DNA of 64,000 nucleotides. It comes from Arcobacter siniprincipis. Its GTDB lineage: Bacteria > Campylobacterota > Campylobacteria > Campylobacterales > Arcobacteraceae. Position 1 is the stretch's first letter; every line of letters starts with the position of its first letter. The stretch lies in contig NZ_CP182343.1 of assembly GCF_048571125.1 (NCBI RefSeq), forward strand, positions 930,001 to 994,000, in the 5' to 3' direction. The notes under the pieces are model-generated. The model did no database searches. It was not told the origin of the DNA and was given only the letters and a program-made list of their open reading frames with translations. Made by a program: the position numbers and the translations under genes. Of the stretch, positions 8,603 to 17,463 are shown piece after piece.

Positions 8603-9154
8603 ATGTTTTTAATAGTAGGACTTGGAAATCCAGGGACTAAGTATGAAAACAATCGCCACAATGTAGGTTTTTTAGTTATCGATGAGATAGCTAAAAACCT
8701 TACAACTTCAAATATAAACAAATCAAACTTCAACGCAGATGTTTTAAAAGCATCAAATCAACTTTTAGTAAAACCAACAACATATATGAATAATTCTGGA
8801 CTATCAGTTCATGCTATAAAAGAGTATTATAAACTAAACTTAGATGATATCATTGTTATACATGATGATTTAGATTTACCTTTTGGAACTGTAAAGTTCA
8901 AAATAGGTGGTGGTCATGGTGGACATAATGGATTAAGATCAATTGATTCTCATGTTGGAAATATGTATACAAGGGTTCGAATTGGTATTGGAAAACCTGA
9001 AAATAAAAATGATGTTGCCAATTATGTATTATCGGACTTTTCAAAAGAAGAATTAAATAAACTAGAAGGTATAATCTCTCATACTATCAATGCTATAGAA
9101 TCTTTAAAAGTTGATTCAATAGATGAAGTAAAATCCAAATTTACAATGAAATAA
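8603..9154 (+). CDS. pth: Peptidyl-tRNA hydrolase
   Basis: A 183-residue Pth that recycles peptidyl-tRNA released from stalled ribosomes. It has the GLGNPGTKYENNRHNVGF signature with catalytic H19, the TYMNNSG loop, and D88 in IHDDLDLPFG, plus KFKIGGGHGGHNGLRS. Co-directional with rplY; the next gene's ATG follows its stop directly. Confidence 0.95.
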   Translation: MFLIVGLGNPGTKYENNRHNVGFLVIDEIAKNLTTSNINKSNFNADVLKASNQLLVKPTTYMNNSGLSVHAIKEYYKLNLDDIIVIHDDLDLPFGTVKFKIGGGHGGHNGLRSIDSHVGNMYTRVRIGIGKPENKNDVANYVLSDFSKEELNKLEGIISHTINAIESLKVDSIDEVKSKFTMK

Positions 9155-10225
9155 ATGAGAATAATAACAAAATATTTACTACGAAAATTTATTAGAAATT
9201 TTGTCATAGTTTTGATATCTTTACAGATATTTTTTGTGGGAATTGATTTTTTACAAAATTTTGACGAAGTTCCAAATTCTGCCAATTTACAATTATTATA
9301 TATTTTATATAATAGTTTTTTTACACTAACTCTTACTCTGCCTTTGTCTTTAGTTTTTGGCTGGATTATAACTATTGTTATTATGGTTAAGACAAATGAA
9401 ATGGTAGCTTCATTCTCTTTAGGTGTTGGGAATAGACAAATTTTTATGCCAGTTGTTAATGTGTCAATTATCTTAATAGTTTTATTAATAGGCTTACAAA
9501 CGACTCCTTTAGCCTATTCATATGAATATAAAGAAAAGATTTTAAAGAATACTTATTTTACAAGTTCAAAAAGTGATATATTTGTTAAGTATAATGATTA
9601 TTTTGTATATTTTAAAAAGTTATACCCTTTACAAAAATATGCAGATGATATTCATATTTATAAAGTTGTTGATGATGATATTGAAGAGGGGATTGTAGCA
9701 AAGAAAGCATATTTTCAAAATAATAGATGGTATGTTGTTGATGCAAAAATTACAAAAAAACCTAAAGTTATTAATTGGAATACTTCAAAAACAGAAATTC
9801 ATAATGAAAAATTCTTATATACTTTGGAAGGTTTTAAACCAAAGATTTTAGATAGTGTTTATGAATCTACATCTTCTTTTTCTATTGTTGATGCAATTAC
9901 AGCTTTGGCACTTCTAAATAATCAAGAAGTAAATACAAGTAAAATTAGGGCATCTTTGTATTATGAAATAGTTGCACCTTTGTATTTTGTACCTTTGATT
10001 GTTTTGATCTTTTCATATACATCTTTTAATAGTAGGTTTTTTAATATTGGAAAATTTACCTCATTTTCTATTGCATCAACTTTAGTAATTTGGGGAGTGT
10101 TTTTTATGCTTCATAAGTTTTCATCTGGAGGAGTATTAAATCCTGAAATTTCAATATTATTGCCAATATTTTTATGGTATATTATTACATACATTTTAAT
10201 AAAGAAACAAATAGGTTATAAATAA
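9155..10225 (+). CDS. LptF/LptG family lipopolysaccharide export permease
   Basis: A 356-residue YjgP/YjgQ-family inner-membrane permease of the Lpt LPS transport machine. Three membrane helices lie in about the first 120 residues, then a periplasmic beta-jellyroll (about 120-265), then three more helices at the C terminus. Whether it is LptF or LptG cannot be decided here; only one such gene is in the window. Its ATG directly abuts the pth stop, and it overlaps the Nudix start by one base (TAATG). Confidence 0.85.
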   Translation: MRIITKYLLRKFIRNFVIVLISLQIFFVGIDFLQNFDEVPNSANLQLLYILYNSFFTLTLTLPLSLVFGWIITIVIMVKTNEMVASFSLGVGNRQIFMPVVNVSIILIVLLIGLQTTPLAYSYEYKEKILKNTYFTSSKSDIFVKYNDYFVYFKKLYPLQKYADDIHIYKVVDDDIEEGIVAKKAYFQNNRWYVVDAKITKKPKVINWNTSKTEIHNEKFLYTLEGFKPKILDSVYESTSSFSIVDAITALALLNNQEVNTSKIRASLYYEIVAPLYFVPLIVLIFSYTSFNSRFFNIGKFTSFSIASTLVIWGVFFMLHKFSSGGVLNPEISILLPIFLWYIITYILIKKQIGYK

Positions 10226-10668
10226 TGGCAAAAAAATATGCTTATGGTATATGTTTATACAAAATAGAAGAAAATGATATTAAAATATTATTGTGTAAGT
10301 CGGTAAAAAGTCTTAATAAATGGGGTTGCTTAAAAGGTGTAAAGACAAGTGCTGAGACAGCCTTACAATGTGCAAGAAGAGAATTCTATGAAGAGTGTAA
10401 TATAAAAGTAGAAATTCCTGATTTTGAAGAATTTTTCGATCAAATAAATATAGATAAAGATATTGGTATCTGGTTAGTAAATGCAAATAAAGTAACAAAC
10501 TTAGATGAGTATTTTTTTGAAGATAAACTATTAGATAATAACTTATCTTGGGAAAACTCAAAAGTAAAATTTTTTTCTATTTATAATTTACCAAATATCA
10601 GAACAAAACAAAGTAAGTTAATTTCAAAGATTATTGATTTTTTGCAAAATAAGAATCAACTCCATTAG
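10225..10668 (+). CDS. Nudix hydrolase
   Basis: A 147-residue Nudix-fold protein. The Nudix box runs about residues 38-60 as G-x5-E-x7-REFYEEC, with Asn in place of the usual final Gly. The substrate (a nucleoside diphosphate derivative or cap-like nucleotide) cannot be read from the sequence. Its 3' end overlaps the convergent amidase gene by 38 bases, and no terminator is seen between them. Confidence 0.85.
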   Translation: MAKKYAYGICLYKIEENDIKILLCKSVKSLNKWGCLKGVKTSAETALQCARREFYEECNIKVEIPDFEEFFDQINIDKDIGIWLVNANKVTNLDEYFFEDKLLDNNLSWENSKVKFFSIYNLPNIRTKQSKLISKIIDFLQNKNQLH

Positions 10669-11968
10669 CAATTCCATTTGCTAAAAGTCTTTGATATGAA
10701 GTTTCAAATAATCTTCTACCTTCTGTACTATTTGTAATATATCCAATTTCAATAAGAATTGAAGGCATTTGCGCCCCAACTAATACCCAAAAAGGTCCTT
10801 CCCTAACTCCACCATCTTCTATATCTTTATACTTTTTTCTAGCACTATATAATAGATTTTGATGAATATCTATTCCAAGTTTTTGACTTGCAGTGATTTT
10901 ACTTTGATTTAAAATAGTTAAAAGTGCATTTTGTGAGCTATTATTCATAGTAGACATATCTGTTTTATTTTCTATTGCAGCAATTCTTTTAGCTCTTGAA
11001 CTTCTTGCTGGGCTTAAGAAGAATGTTTCAATTCCTTTTGCTTTTTCCCATTGAGATTTAGGTACTGCATTTGCATGAATTGATATAAAAATATCAGCAT
11101 TTTTTCTATTTGCAAATTTTGTTCTATCTCTAAGTTCTATGAATTTATCTTTGTTTCTTGTTAGATAAACAGTATAACCTCTTTTTTTTAAATCGTAATA
11201 CAAATGTTTAGCTACTGTTAAAACGGTATTTTTTTCATATCTTTTTTTAGTTCCTATGGCACCTGAGTCTTTTCCTCCATGGCCTGGATCAATAACTATA
11301 ACTTTATCTTTGTTATTTTGTATTTTTGGAATAGCTTTTGAATTATTTGTTTTTTCTATTTTTCTATTTAGGATTTTTATAATAACTCTTTTTTTGTTTA
11401 TAATATATATTGCTTTTAAATTGAAACTATTTATAAGTTCTATTCTAAGTGTTCTATATTTATGTTGAGTTATTCTAATTCTATCAACACCATTCATTAC
11501 TAATTTTGTTGGAGAAGCATCTTCAAATCTTCCATCAAAATCGAAAATATCATAATATTTTCCATTAATTTTTTCTTCAGAATAGTGAATATAATCTTTT
11601 TTGATATAGTGTTTAAAATCAATAATAATTTGATTTTCTTCTACTGTTACTTTACTAATATTATAGGCAGAATTTTTATATGTAGTTGTACTTTTTTTAG
11701 GAGTAGTCTTTTTTATTGTAGTTTTCTTACTTGTTGTATCTATTGAAGCTAATTTACTTAACTCTTTTTCATATGTATTGACATTTCTATTTAGTTTTTT
11801 ACCTATTTTTACTAGGTTTTGTAAGTGTTGTTTCTCACTCTTCTTATCATTATTTAAGACTGCTCTTAAATAATCCATTTTGTTTGAAGTGTATTGATTT
11901 GTTAAATCAGTTGTTGAAGCAAAGAGACTAACGGAAAGTGAGACTAGAAGAATAAATTTAATAAAAAT
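10631..11968 (-). CDS. N-acetylmuramoyl-L-alanine amidase (Amidase_3), probable AUU start
   Basis: Periplasmic zinc amidase that splits daughter-cell peptidoglycan. The C-terminal catalytic domain has VIDPGHGGKDSGAIG (Zn His), a Glu in the EKNTVLTVA helix, FISIHANA (Zn His) and the catalytic Glu in ILIEIGYITN. A lysine/threonine-rich linker and a beta-rich AMIN-like domain precede it. The first ATG (11878) leaves a protein without export signal. The same frame runs 30 codons further up and encodes FIKFILLVSLSVSLFAS, a good signal peptide. The only start placed correctly behind AAGGAG (6-base gap) is an ATT codon at 11966-11968. Last gene of the pyrH operon. Confidence 0.85.
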   Translation of the reverse strand: MFIKFILLVSLSVSLFASTTDLTNQYTSNKMDYLRAVLNNDKKSEKQHLQNLVKIGKKLNRNVNTYEKELSKLASIDTTSKKTTIKKTTPKKSTTTYKNSAYNISKVTVEENQIIIDFKHYIKKDYIHYSEEKINGKYYDIFDFDGRFEDASPTKLVMNGVDRIRITQHKYRTLRIELINSFNLKAIYIINKKRVIIKILNRKIEKTNNSKAIPKIQNNKDKVIVIDPGHGGKDSGAIGTKKRYEKNTVLTVAKHLYYDLKKRGYTVYLTRNKDKFIELRDRTKFANRKNADIFISIHANAVPKSQWEKAKGIETFFLSPARSSRAKRIAAIENKTDMSTMNNSSQNALLTILNQSKITASQKLGIDIHQNLLYSARKKYKDIEDGGVREGPFWVLVGAQMPSILIEIGYITNSTEGRRLFETSYQRLLANGIANGVDSYFAKNQ

Positions 11969-11969
11969 T

Positions 11970-13046
11970 TTATTCTCCTTTTGTCAATTTTTCCATAAGT
12001 TCATGAACTGTTGTCAACTCTTTAATTCTATATCCATTTGAACCTGAAAAAAACAATCCAGTATCAGTATCTCCTTGATAAGCAGCTCCAAGTCTATCAG
12101 CAATACAATATCCAACAGCTTTAGCTTCTACACCTCTATGACATGGAGCAACACAATTTGAAATACAAACAACTTTTGGCGCTGTTCCCTCACTCATAGA
12201 TTTTTGTAAGTTAGTTTGAACTCCACGTGCAGGAAGACCAACTGGAGATTTCATAAGTTGAATATCTTCAGATTTTGCATTAATAATAACTTCTTTAAAT
12301 GAATCAGCAGCATCACACTCAACTGTTCCTATAAATCTAGTTGCCATTTGAACACCTGCACATCCCATAGCAATAAATTTATCTATATCATTTTTATCCC
12401 AAATTCCACCAGCTGCAATAATAGGAGGATTTCCCCAGTTTTTTGCTTCTTCAATAACTGGTGGTACTATATTTTCTAAGTTATATTCTTCTTGAAAACA
12501 TTGTTCATAAGTGAACCCTTGATGTCCACCACTTAATGGACCTTCCACGATTACAGCATCTGGAAGTCTATCGTATCTTTTCCATTTTTTACAAATTAAT
12601 TTTAAAGCTCTTGCACTTGATACTATTGGTATTAATGCAACATCTGGATAATTTTTTGCAAATGCAGGCATATTTGTAGGAATTCCAGCACCTGTAATAA
12701 TTATATTTATACCTGCTGCACAAGCATCTTCTACTATTCTTCCATAGTCATTACATGCATATAGGATATTACAAGCTAAGGGTGCATCACCACAAATTTT
12801 TCTTGCATTATCAATGATTCTTTTTAAAGCATCTTTACTATAAAAATTCATAACATCAACAGGTTTTTCTTTTTTCATTTTTATATCAAGACTTTCATTT
12901 TCCTTGTAATATCCTGTCCCTACACCTGATATTACACCTAGACCGCCTTCTTTACTTACTGTCCCTGCTAATTTATCCCAGCTTATTCCAACACCCATTC
13001 CACCTTGAATAATGTTGTGTTTAATTTCATATTTACCTATTTTCAA
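11970..13046 (-). CDS. Nitronate monooxygenase-family flavin oxidoreductase
   Basis: A 358-residue FMN-dependent TIM-barrel protein of the 2-nitropropane dioxygenase / FabK-like family. It has IIQGGMGVGISWDKLA at the N terminus, VEGPLSGGHQG (flavin-site His), and AAGGIWDKNDIDKFIAMGCAGVQMATRF (phosphate-binding region). A cysteine-rich stretch, ISNCVAPCHRG, occurs near residue 298. The true substrate is uncertain: it could be a nitronate detoxifying enzyme or an enoyl-ACP reductase relative. Its 3' end carries the ribosome site for the amidase. Confidence 0.85.
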   Translation of the reverse strand: MKIGKYEIKHNIIQGGMGVGISWDKLAGTVSKEGGLGVISGVGTGYYKENESLDIKMKKEKPVDVMNFYSKDALKRIIDNARKICGDAPLACNILYACNDYGRIVEDACAAGINIIITGAGIPTNMPAFAKNYPDVALIPIVSSARALKLICKKWKRYDRLPDAVIVEGPLSGGHQGFTYEQCFQEEYNLENIVPPVIEEAKNWGNPPIIAAGGIWDKNDIDKFIAMGCAGVQMATRFIGTVECDAADSFKEVIINAKSEDIQLMKSPVGLPARGVQTNLQKSMSEGTAPKVVCISNCVAPCHRGVEAKAVGYCIADRLGAAYQGDTDTGLFFSGSNGYRIKELTTVHELMEKLTKGE

Positions 13047-13055
13047 ATTAGCCCT

Positions 13056-14264
13056 TTATATTATAACTATCTTAGCGAAACTTTTTTTACCCTTTTGTAA
13101 AATATATTCACCTTTTGACAAATTTAATTTGTGATCATTAATTTTTTCTTGATTTATCTTGACTGCCCCCGCTTTTATATCTCTTCTAGCTTGAGATGTA
13201 GAACTTACTAAACTAGTGTCTACTAAGGCTTGACAAATCCAAGTATTAACTTTTAATTCAAATTCTGCAATATCACTAGGGATATCTTTTTTTGCAAAAA
13301 CTTTTTTAAACTCTTCTTGGGCTTTTAATCCTACCCCTTCACCGTGATATCTATCAACAAGTTCTATTGCCAATGAATCTTTAACTACTTTTGGGTGAAT
13401 TGTACCTTTTTGTACACCTTCATGTAATTCTTTTACTTCTTTTAAAGATTTTGAAGATAAAAGTTCATAAAATCTCCACATAAGTTCATCTGATATAGAT
13501 AATACTTTTCCAAACATATTATTAGCTTCATCCGTTACACCAATATAATTATTTAAGGATTTTGACATCTTTTGAACTCCATCAAGTCCTTCTAATATTG
13601 GCATCATTAAAACTGCTTGTTGTTTCCCAATATTATATGCTTTTTGTAATGTTCTACCCATCAGAAGGTTGAACTTTTGATCTGTTCCTCCAAGTTCTAT
13701 GTCAGATTTCAAAAAAACTGAATCATAGCCTTGAAGTAGGGGATAAGTAAACTCACTTACAGCAATTGGAGTATTTGAGGCATATCTTTTTGAAAAATCA
13801 TCTCTTTCTAACATTCTTGCAACTGTTAAGTTTGAAGCGAGATTTATAAGTCCTGCTGCACCTAAATCATTTAACCAATTTGAATTAAAAATTACTTCTG
13901 TCTTACTTTCATCTAGTATTTTAAAAACTTGATCTTTATAACTTTGGGCATTATCTAAAACTTGTTGTTTCGATAATATTTTTCTTGTCTCACTTTTTCC
14001 AGTAGGATCTCCAATACTCGCAGTAAAATCACCTATTAGGAACTGAACGATTCCCCCGAATTTTTGGAAAACTGATAATTTTTGAAGAAGAACTGTATGT
14101 CCAAGATGTAAATCAGGTGCAGTTGGATCAAAACCAGCTTTCACATAAAAATTTTCACCTTTTTCATAATAGTTTTTTAATAATTTTTCAATTGATTCAA
14201 TATCAATTATTTCAAAGCTTCCTCTTTGAATCTCTGCTAATGCTTCTTTTATTTTATTTTCCAT
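13056..14264 (-). CDS. tyrS: Tyrosyl-tRNA synthetase
   Basis: A 402-residue class I aminoacyl-tRNA synthetase. The HIGH motif appears as HLGH at residues 53-56 and the KMSKS motif is present exactly (VQKMSKSLNNYIGV). A C-terminal S4 RNA-binding domain (SQARRDIKAGAVKINQEK) completes it. Gap of about 50 bases to spoT upstream; co-directional with the pyrH operon. Confidence 0.96.
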   Translation of the reverse strand: MENKIKEALAEIQRGSFEIIDIESIEKLLKNYYEKGENFYVKAGFDPTAPDLHLGHTVLLQKLSVFQKFGGIVQFLIGDFTASIGDPTGKSETRKILSKQQVLDNAQSYKDQVFKILDESKTEVIFNSNWLNDLGAAGLINLASNLTVARMLERDDFSKRYASNTPIAVSEFTYPLLQGYDSVFLKSDIELGGTDQKFNLLMGRTLQKAYNIGKQQAVLMMPILEGLDGVQKMSKSLNNYIGVTDEANNMFGKVLSISDELMWRFYELLSSKSLKEVKELHEGVQKGTIHPKVVKDSLAIELVDRYHGEGVGLKAQEEFKKVFAKKDIPSDIAEFELKVNTWICQALVDTSLVSSTSQARRDIKAGAVKINQEKINDHKLNLSKGEYILQKGKKSFAKIVII

Positions 14265-14316
14265 AATACCTCTTTAAATAATGGCTTATTATACTTTTTA
14301 TTTATTAAATAAAAAT

Positions 14317-16458
14317 TTAGTTTTTGTTATATGCATCTTTTTTTGAAAAAAACTCAATAACTTTTGCTTTTTTTTCTATAATTTTACGCACTTCATCTCT
14401 ATTTTTTTTATCAATTTCAAACTCTATATCACAATATTGAATATAACTGTGTTGCTCTCTTCCATAGCTAACTGATAAAATATAACCCTCATATTGACTC
14501 ATATAAATTAAAAGTTTTGCTAATTCACCTTTTGTATTTTGTAAACTAACAACCATTTTATATTGGTAAAGTTCATTTTCTACCCATTTACAAAAAATCA
14601 TCTCTTTTTCAGCTTTTATCTTTTTATAAGCTTTATCACACATTTTATGGTGAATTATCGCTTTATTTCCTTCTTTGAAAGCTACAATATCATCACCAAC
14701 TTTTGGATGACAACAGTGCTCAAATGAGACTGAATTAATTGAATAGTTAGAATAAATAAGAATATTCTCAAATTTATACTCTTTTAATTTTTTTGGAGTT
14801 AATTTAAATCGCTCTACAAAATTCATATTTTCTTGGATTTTTTTTTCAATCATTTTTTTTGTATGTTTTAAATAATCCAATAATAAAGGAATTTTATAGA
14901 TATTTTCAATTTTATGATCTGCTACAATATATGATTTGTATTTTGAAAAAATAGTATTTAATATATTTCTACCACTATATTCATTTATCTCTTTATCCCT
15001 TTGTGTACACAAAAGTTTTATTTGTTTTTTGGCTCTATTTGTTTTTACCATATGTATCCAAGAGCATCTTGGAATATTATGATCTGTTGTATTAATAGAA
15101 ACAATATCACTACTTTTAAGTTCTGTTAATAAAGGTTTTCTCACCTTATTTATATAGCAATCAACAGCTTTATTTCCCACATCTGTATGAATCATATATG
15201 CATAATCATATGCAGTTGCACTTCTAGGAAGAGTAAAAGTATCTCCTCTTGGAGAGTAAATTACCATATCTTCAGAATATAAATCTTCTTTAGCTTCACT
15301 ATAAAACTCTTCTACATTTTCATTTGTATATTCTAGTGATTTTAACCAATTCAAATTAGGTGAGTGTTTGATTCCACTTTTATATTTCCAATGGGCTGCA
15401 ATTCCATATTCTGCAACTTTATGCATTTCAAATGTTCTAATTTGCACTTCATGAATTTTTGAGTTAAAAAAAACAGTTGAATGAATTGTTTGATAACCAT
15501 TCTCTTTAGGGGTTGCAACATAATCTTTAAATCTTGAGATTAAAGGTTTATATTCTAAGTGAATATGTCCTAAGACTTTATAACAATCAATCTCTTTGTT
15601 TACAAGAATTCGTATTGCCATAAGGTCTAAAATTTCATCTATAGTTACACCTTTTCTTTGTATTTTCATGTAAATAGAATAGTGGTGTTTAACTCTTGAA
15701 AATATTTTAATTTTGCTTTCATCATAACCATTTTTTTCAAGCAACATTTTTGTTGAAGAGATAAATTGATTAAAACCTATTTGGATTGTTTGTTGATTCT
15801 CTTTCATAAAGTCATCAATTTTTTTATATTCATCTGGATAAATGTAAAAGAATGCTAAGTCTTCTAACTCATTTTTAATAGTAGAAATCCCAAGTCTATG
15901 AGCAATAGGAACATAAACTACTAAAGTTTCTTCTGCTATTCTAAATTGTTTTTTAGGAGGTAATGCTGAAAGAGTTAGCATGTTGTGAAGTCTATCACAA
16001 AGTTTAACTACTAAAACTCTTGGGTCATCAATTGATGCTACTAATAATTTTCTAAAAGTTAACGCAGAAGTAACTATTTTTTTATTTGAATCTGAAGAAA
16101 CTAATTCACTTTCTCTAATTTCATCAATCTTTGTTAGTCCATCAACAATATAAGAAATATCTTCACCCCATCTATCTTTAACAAATTCTAAAGAATATTG
16201 AGTGTCTTCAACCACATCATGAAGTAAGGCAGCTGCGACTATAGGTTCTTCTGCAGCAAAATGTGCAGTTATACAAGCAACCAATAATGGATGAACAGCA
16301 TAAGGCTCCCCACTTTTTCTAAATTGACCTTCATGGGCTTCAATTGAAAAATCAATAATATCTTTTAATTTGGGAGTTATTTCTATTTGAGAGTTTAATT
16401 CAGCATAAGCACTTTTTATAGTATTTATATGCTGAATTTTATTTATATATGGATCCAT
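14317..16458 (-). CDS. spoT: Bifunctional (p)ppGpp synthetase/hydrolase (RelA/SpoT homologue)
   Basis: A 713-residue Rsh protein controlling the stringent response. The hydrolase domain is intact: H56, the H80-D81 pair and the following ED (HDVVEDT). The synthetase domain follows (RVKHHYSIYMKIQRKG; ENGYQTIHSTV), then a TGS domain (IYSPRGDTFTLPRSATAYDYAY) and a C-terminal ACT-like region. The intact HD motif indicates it can both make and degrade (p)ppGpp. No clear Shine-Dalgarno; it starts 5 bases after the rpoZ stop, so translation is probably coupled. Confidence 0.95.
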   Translation of the reverse strand: MDPYINKIQHINTIKSAYAELNSQIEITPKLKDIIDFSIEAHEGQFRKSGEPYAVHPLLVACITAHFAAEEPIVAAALLHDVVEDTQYSLEFVKDRWGEDISYIVDGLTKIDEIRESELVSSDSNKKIVTSALTFRKLLVASIDDPRVLVVKLCDRLHNMLTLSALPPKKQFRIAEETLVVYVPIAHRLGISTIKNELEDLAFFYIYPDEYKKIDDFMKENQQTIQIGFNQFISSTKMLLEKNGYDESKIKIFSRVKHHYSIYMKIQRKGVTIDEILDLMAIRILVNKEIDCYKVLGHIHLEYKPLISRFKDYVATPKENGYQTIHSTVFFNSKIHEVQIRTFEMHKVAEYGIAAHWKYKSGIKHSPNLNWLKSLEYTNENVEEFYSEAKEDLYSEDMVIYSPRGDTFTLPRSATAYDYAYMIHTDVGNKAVDCYINKVRKPLLTELKSSDIVSINTTDHNIPRCSWIHMVKTNRAKKQIKLLCTQRDKEINEYSGRNILNTIFSKYKSYIVADHKIENIYKIPLLLDYLKHTKKMIEKKIQENMNFVERFKLTPKKLKEYKFENILIYSNYSINSVSFEHCCHPKVGDDIVAFKEGNKAIIHHKMCDKAYKKIKAEKEMIFCKWVENELYQYKMVVSLQNTKGELAKLLIYMSQYEGYILSVSYGREQHSYIQYCDIEFEIDKKNRDEVRKIIEKKAKVIEFFSKKDAYNKN

Positions 16459-16463
16459 ATTTA

Positions 16464-16676
16464 TTATTTATTTATTAAACCTTCAATAATTAATAAACCT
16501 TCTCCAATTTCATCAATTGCAATATCTGTGTATTTCATATGTTGAGTATTTTTTTCTAAAAGTGGTTTTGCACCTTTACTTAGTTCATCAGCTCTTTGAC
16601 CAACTGCTAATGCAAGGATATATCTATCGTTGTTTACTTTTTTTAATGCTAGTGATAATCTCTCTTCTAATCTCAT
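16464..16676 (-). CDS. rpoZ: RNA polymerase omega subunit
   Basis: A 70-residue omega subunit, a chaperone for the beta-prime subunit. It has the conserved RYILALAVGQRADEL segment and follows an AAGGAA site. Lies between pyrH and spoT; rpoZ next to spoT is a widespread arrangement. Confidence 0.93.
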   Translation of the reverse strand: MRLEERLSLALKKVNNDRYILALAVGQRADELSKGAKPLLEKNTQHMKYTDIAIDEIGEGLLIIEGLINK

Positions 16677-16689
16677 ACTATTCCTTTAT

Positions 16690-17397
16690 TTATTTTACTA
16701 TTGAACATTGACTTAAATCACCATTTATGATTTTAAGTAAATTACCTTTTGTATACATATCAGCTACGACTATTGGAAGGCTATTATCTTTTGCAAGTGC
16801 AATAGCTGTATCATCCATAACTTTTATTGAATCTTCTAAAGCTCTATCATACGATAATGTTTCTAATTTAATCGCATCATCATATTTTGCAGGGTCTTTA
16901 TCATAAACACCATCAACTTTTGTAGCTTTAATTAACATACAAGCACCAATTTCTGTGGCTCTTAAAGTTGCTGCTGTATCTGTTGTGAAAAATGGATTTC
17001 CAGTACCTGCACTGAAAATAACAACTCTTCCTTTTTCTAAATGTCTTTTTGCTCTTCTTACAATATATGGTTCAGCAATTTGTTCCATTTTAATAGCAGT
17101 TTGTAATCTAGCATTTAAACCTTTGTGTTCTAATGCTTCTTGCATTGCAATACCGTTTACAACAGTTGCTAACATACCCATATAATCTGCACTAGTTCTT
17201 TTAATAACACCATCAGCAGCTGCTGTTACGCCTCTGATAATATTACCTCCACCAATAACGATACCAACTTCTATATCATTATCAACTAATTCTCTTATCT
17301 CTTCTGCGATGTAATCAAGTATTTTTGTATCAATACCATATCCATCGCTACCAGCTAAAGCTTCACCTGAAAACTTAACAAGTACTCTTTTTTTCAT
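16690..17397 (-). CDS. pyrH: UMP kinase
   Basis: A 235-residue hexameric bacterial UMP kinase (amino-acid kinase fold), making UDP. It has KRVLVKFSGEAL at the N terminus, VIGGGNIIRG, and the FSAGTGNPFFTTDTAA loop. First gene of the pyrH-rpoZ-spoT-tyrS-oxidoreductase-amidase operon; AAGGA precedes the ATG. Confidence 0.96.
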   Translation of the reverse strand: MKKRVLVKFSGEALAGSDGYGIDTKILDYIAEEIRELVDNDIEVGIVIGGGNIIRGVTAAADGVIKRTSADYMGMLATVVNGIAMQEALEHKGLNARLQTAIKMEQIAEPYIVRRAKRHLEKGRVVIFSAGTGNPFFTTDTAATLRATEIGACMLIKATKVDGVYDKDPAKYDDAIKLETLSYDRALEDSIKVMDDTAIALAKDNSLPIVVADMYTKGNLLKIINGDLSQCSIVK

Positions 17398-17425
17398 AGG
17401 TAGGTGTCCTTATTATAATTTTTGG

Positions 17426-17431
17426 ATTATA
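17426..17431 (-). promoter_or_regulatory. -10 element of the pyrH operon promoter
   Basis: On the minus strand the stretch reads TAGATATAATCC, a consensus TATAAT 29 bases before the pyrH start. No convincing -35 box, as is usual in Campylobacterota. Confidence 0.5.
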
Positions 17432-17463
17432 TCTAAATAAAACTAAATACTCATTTAAATAAA

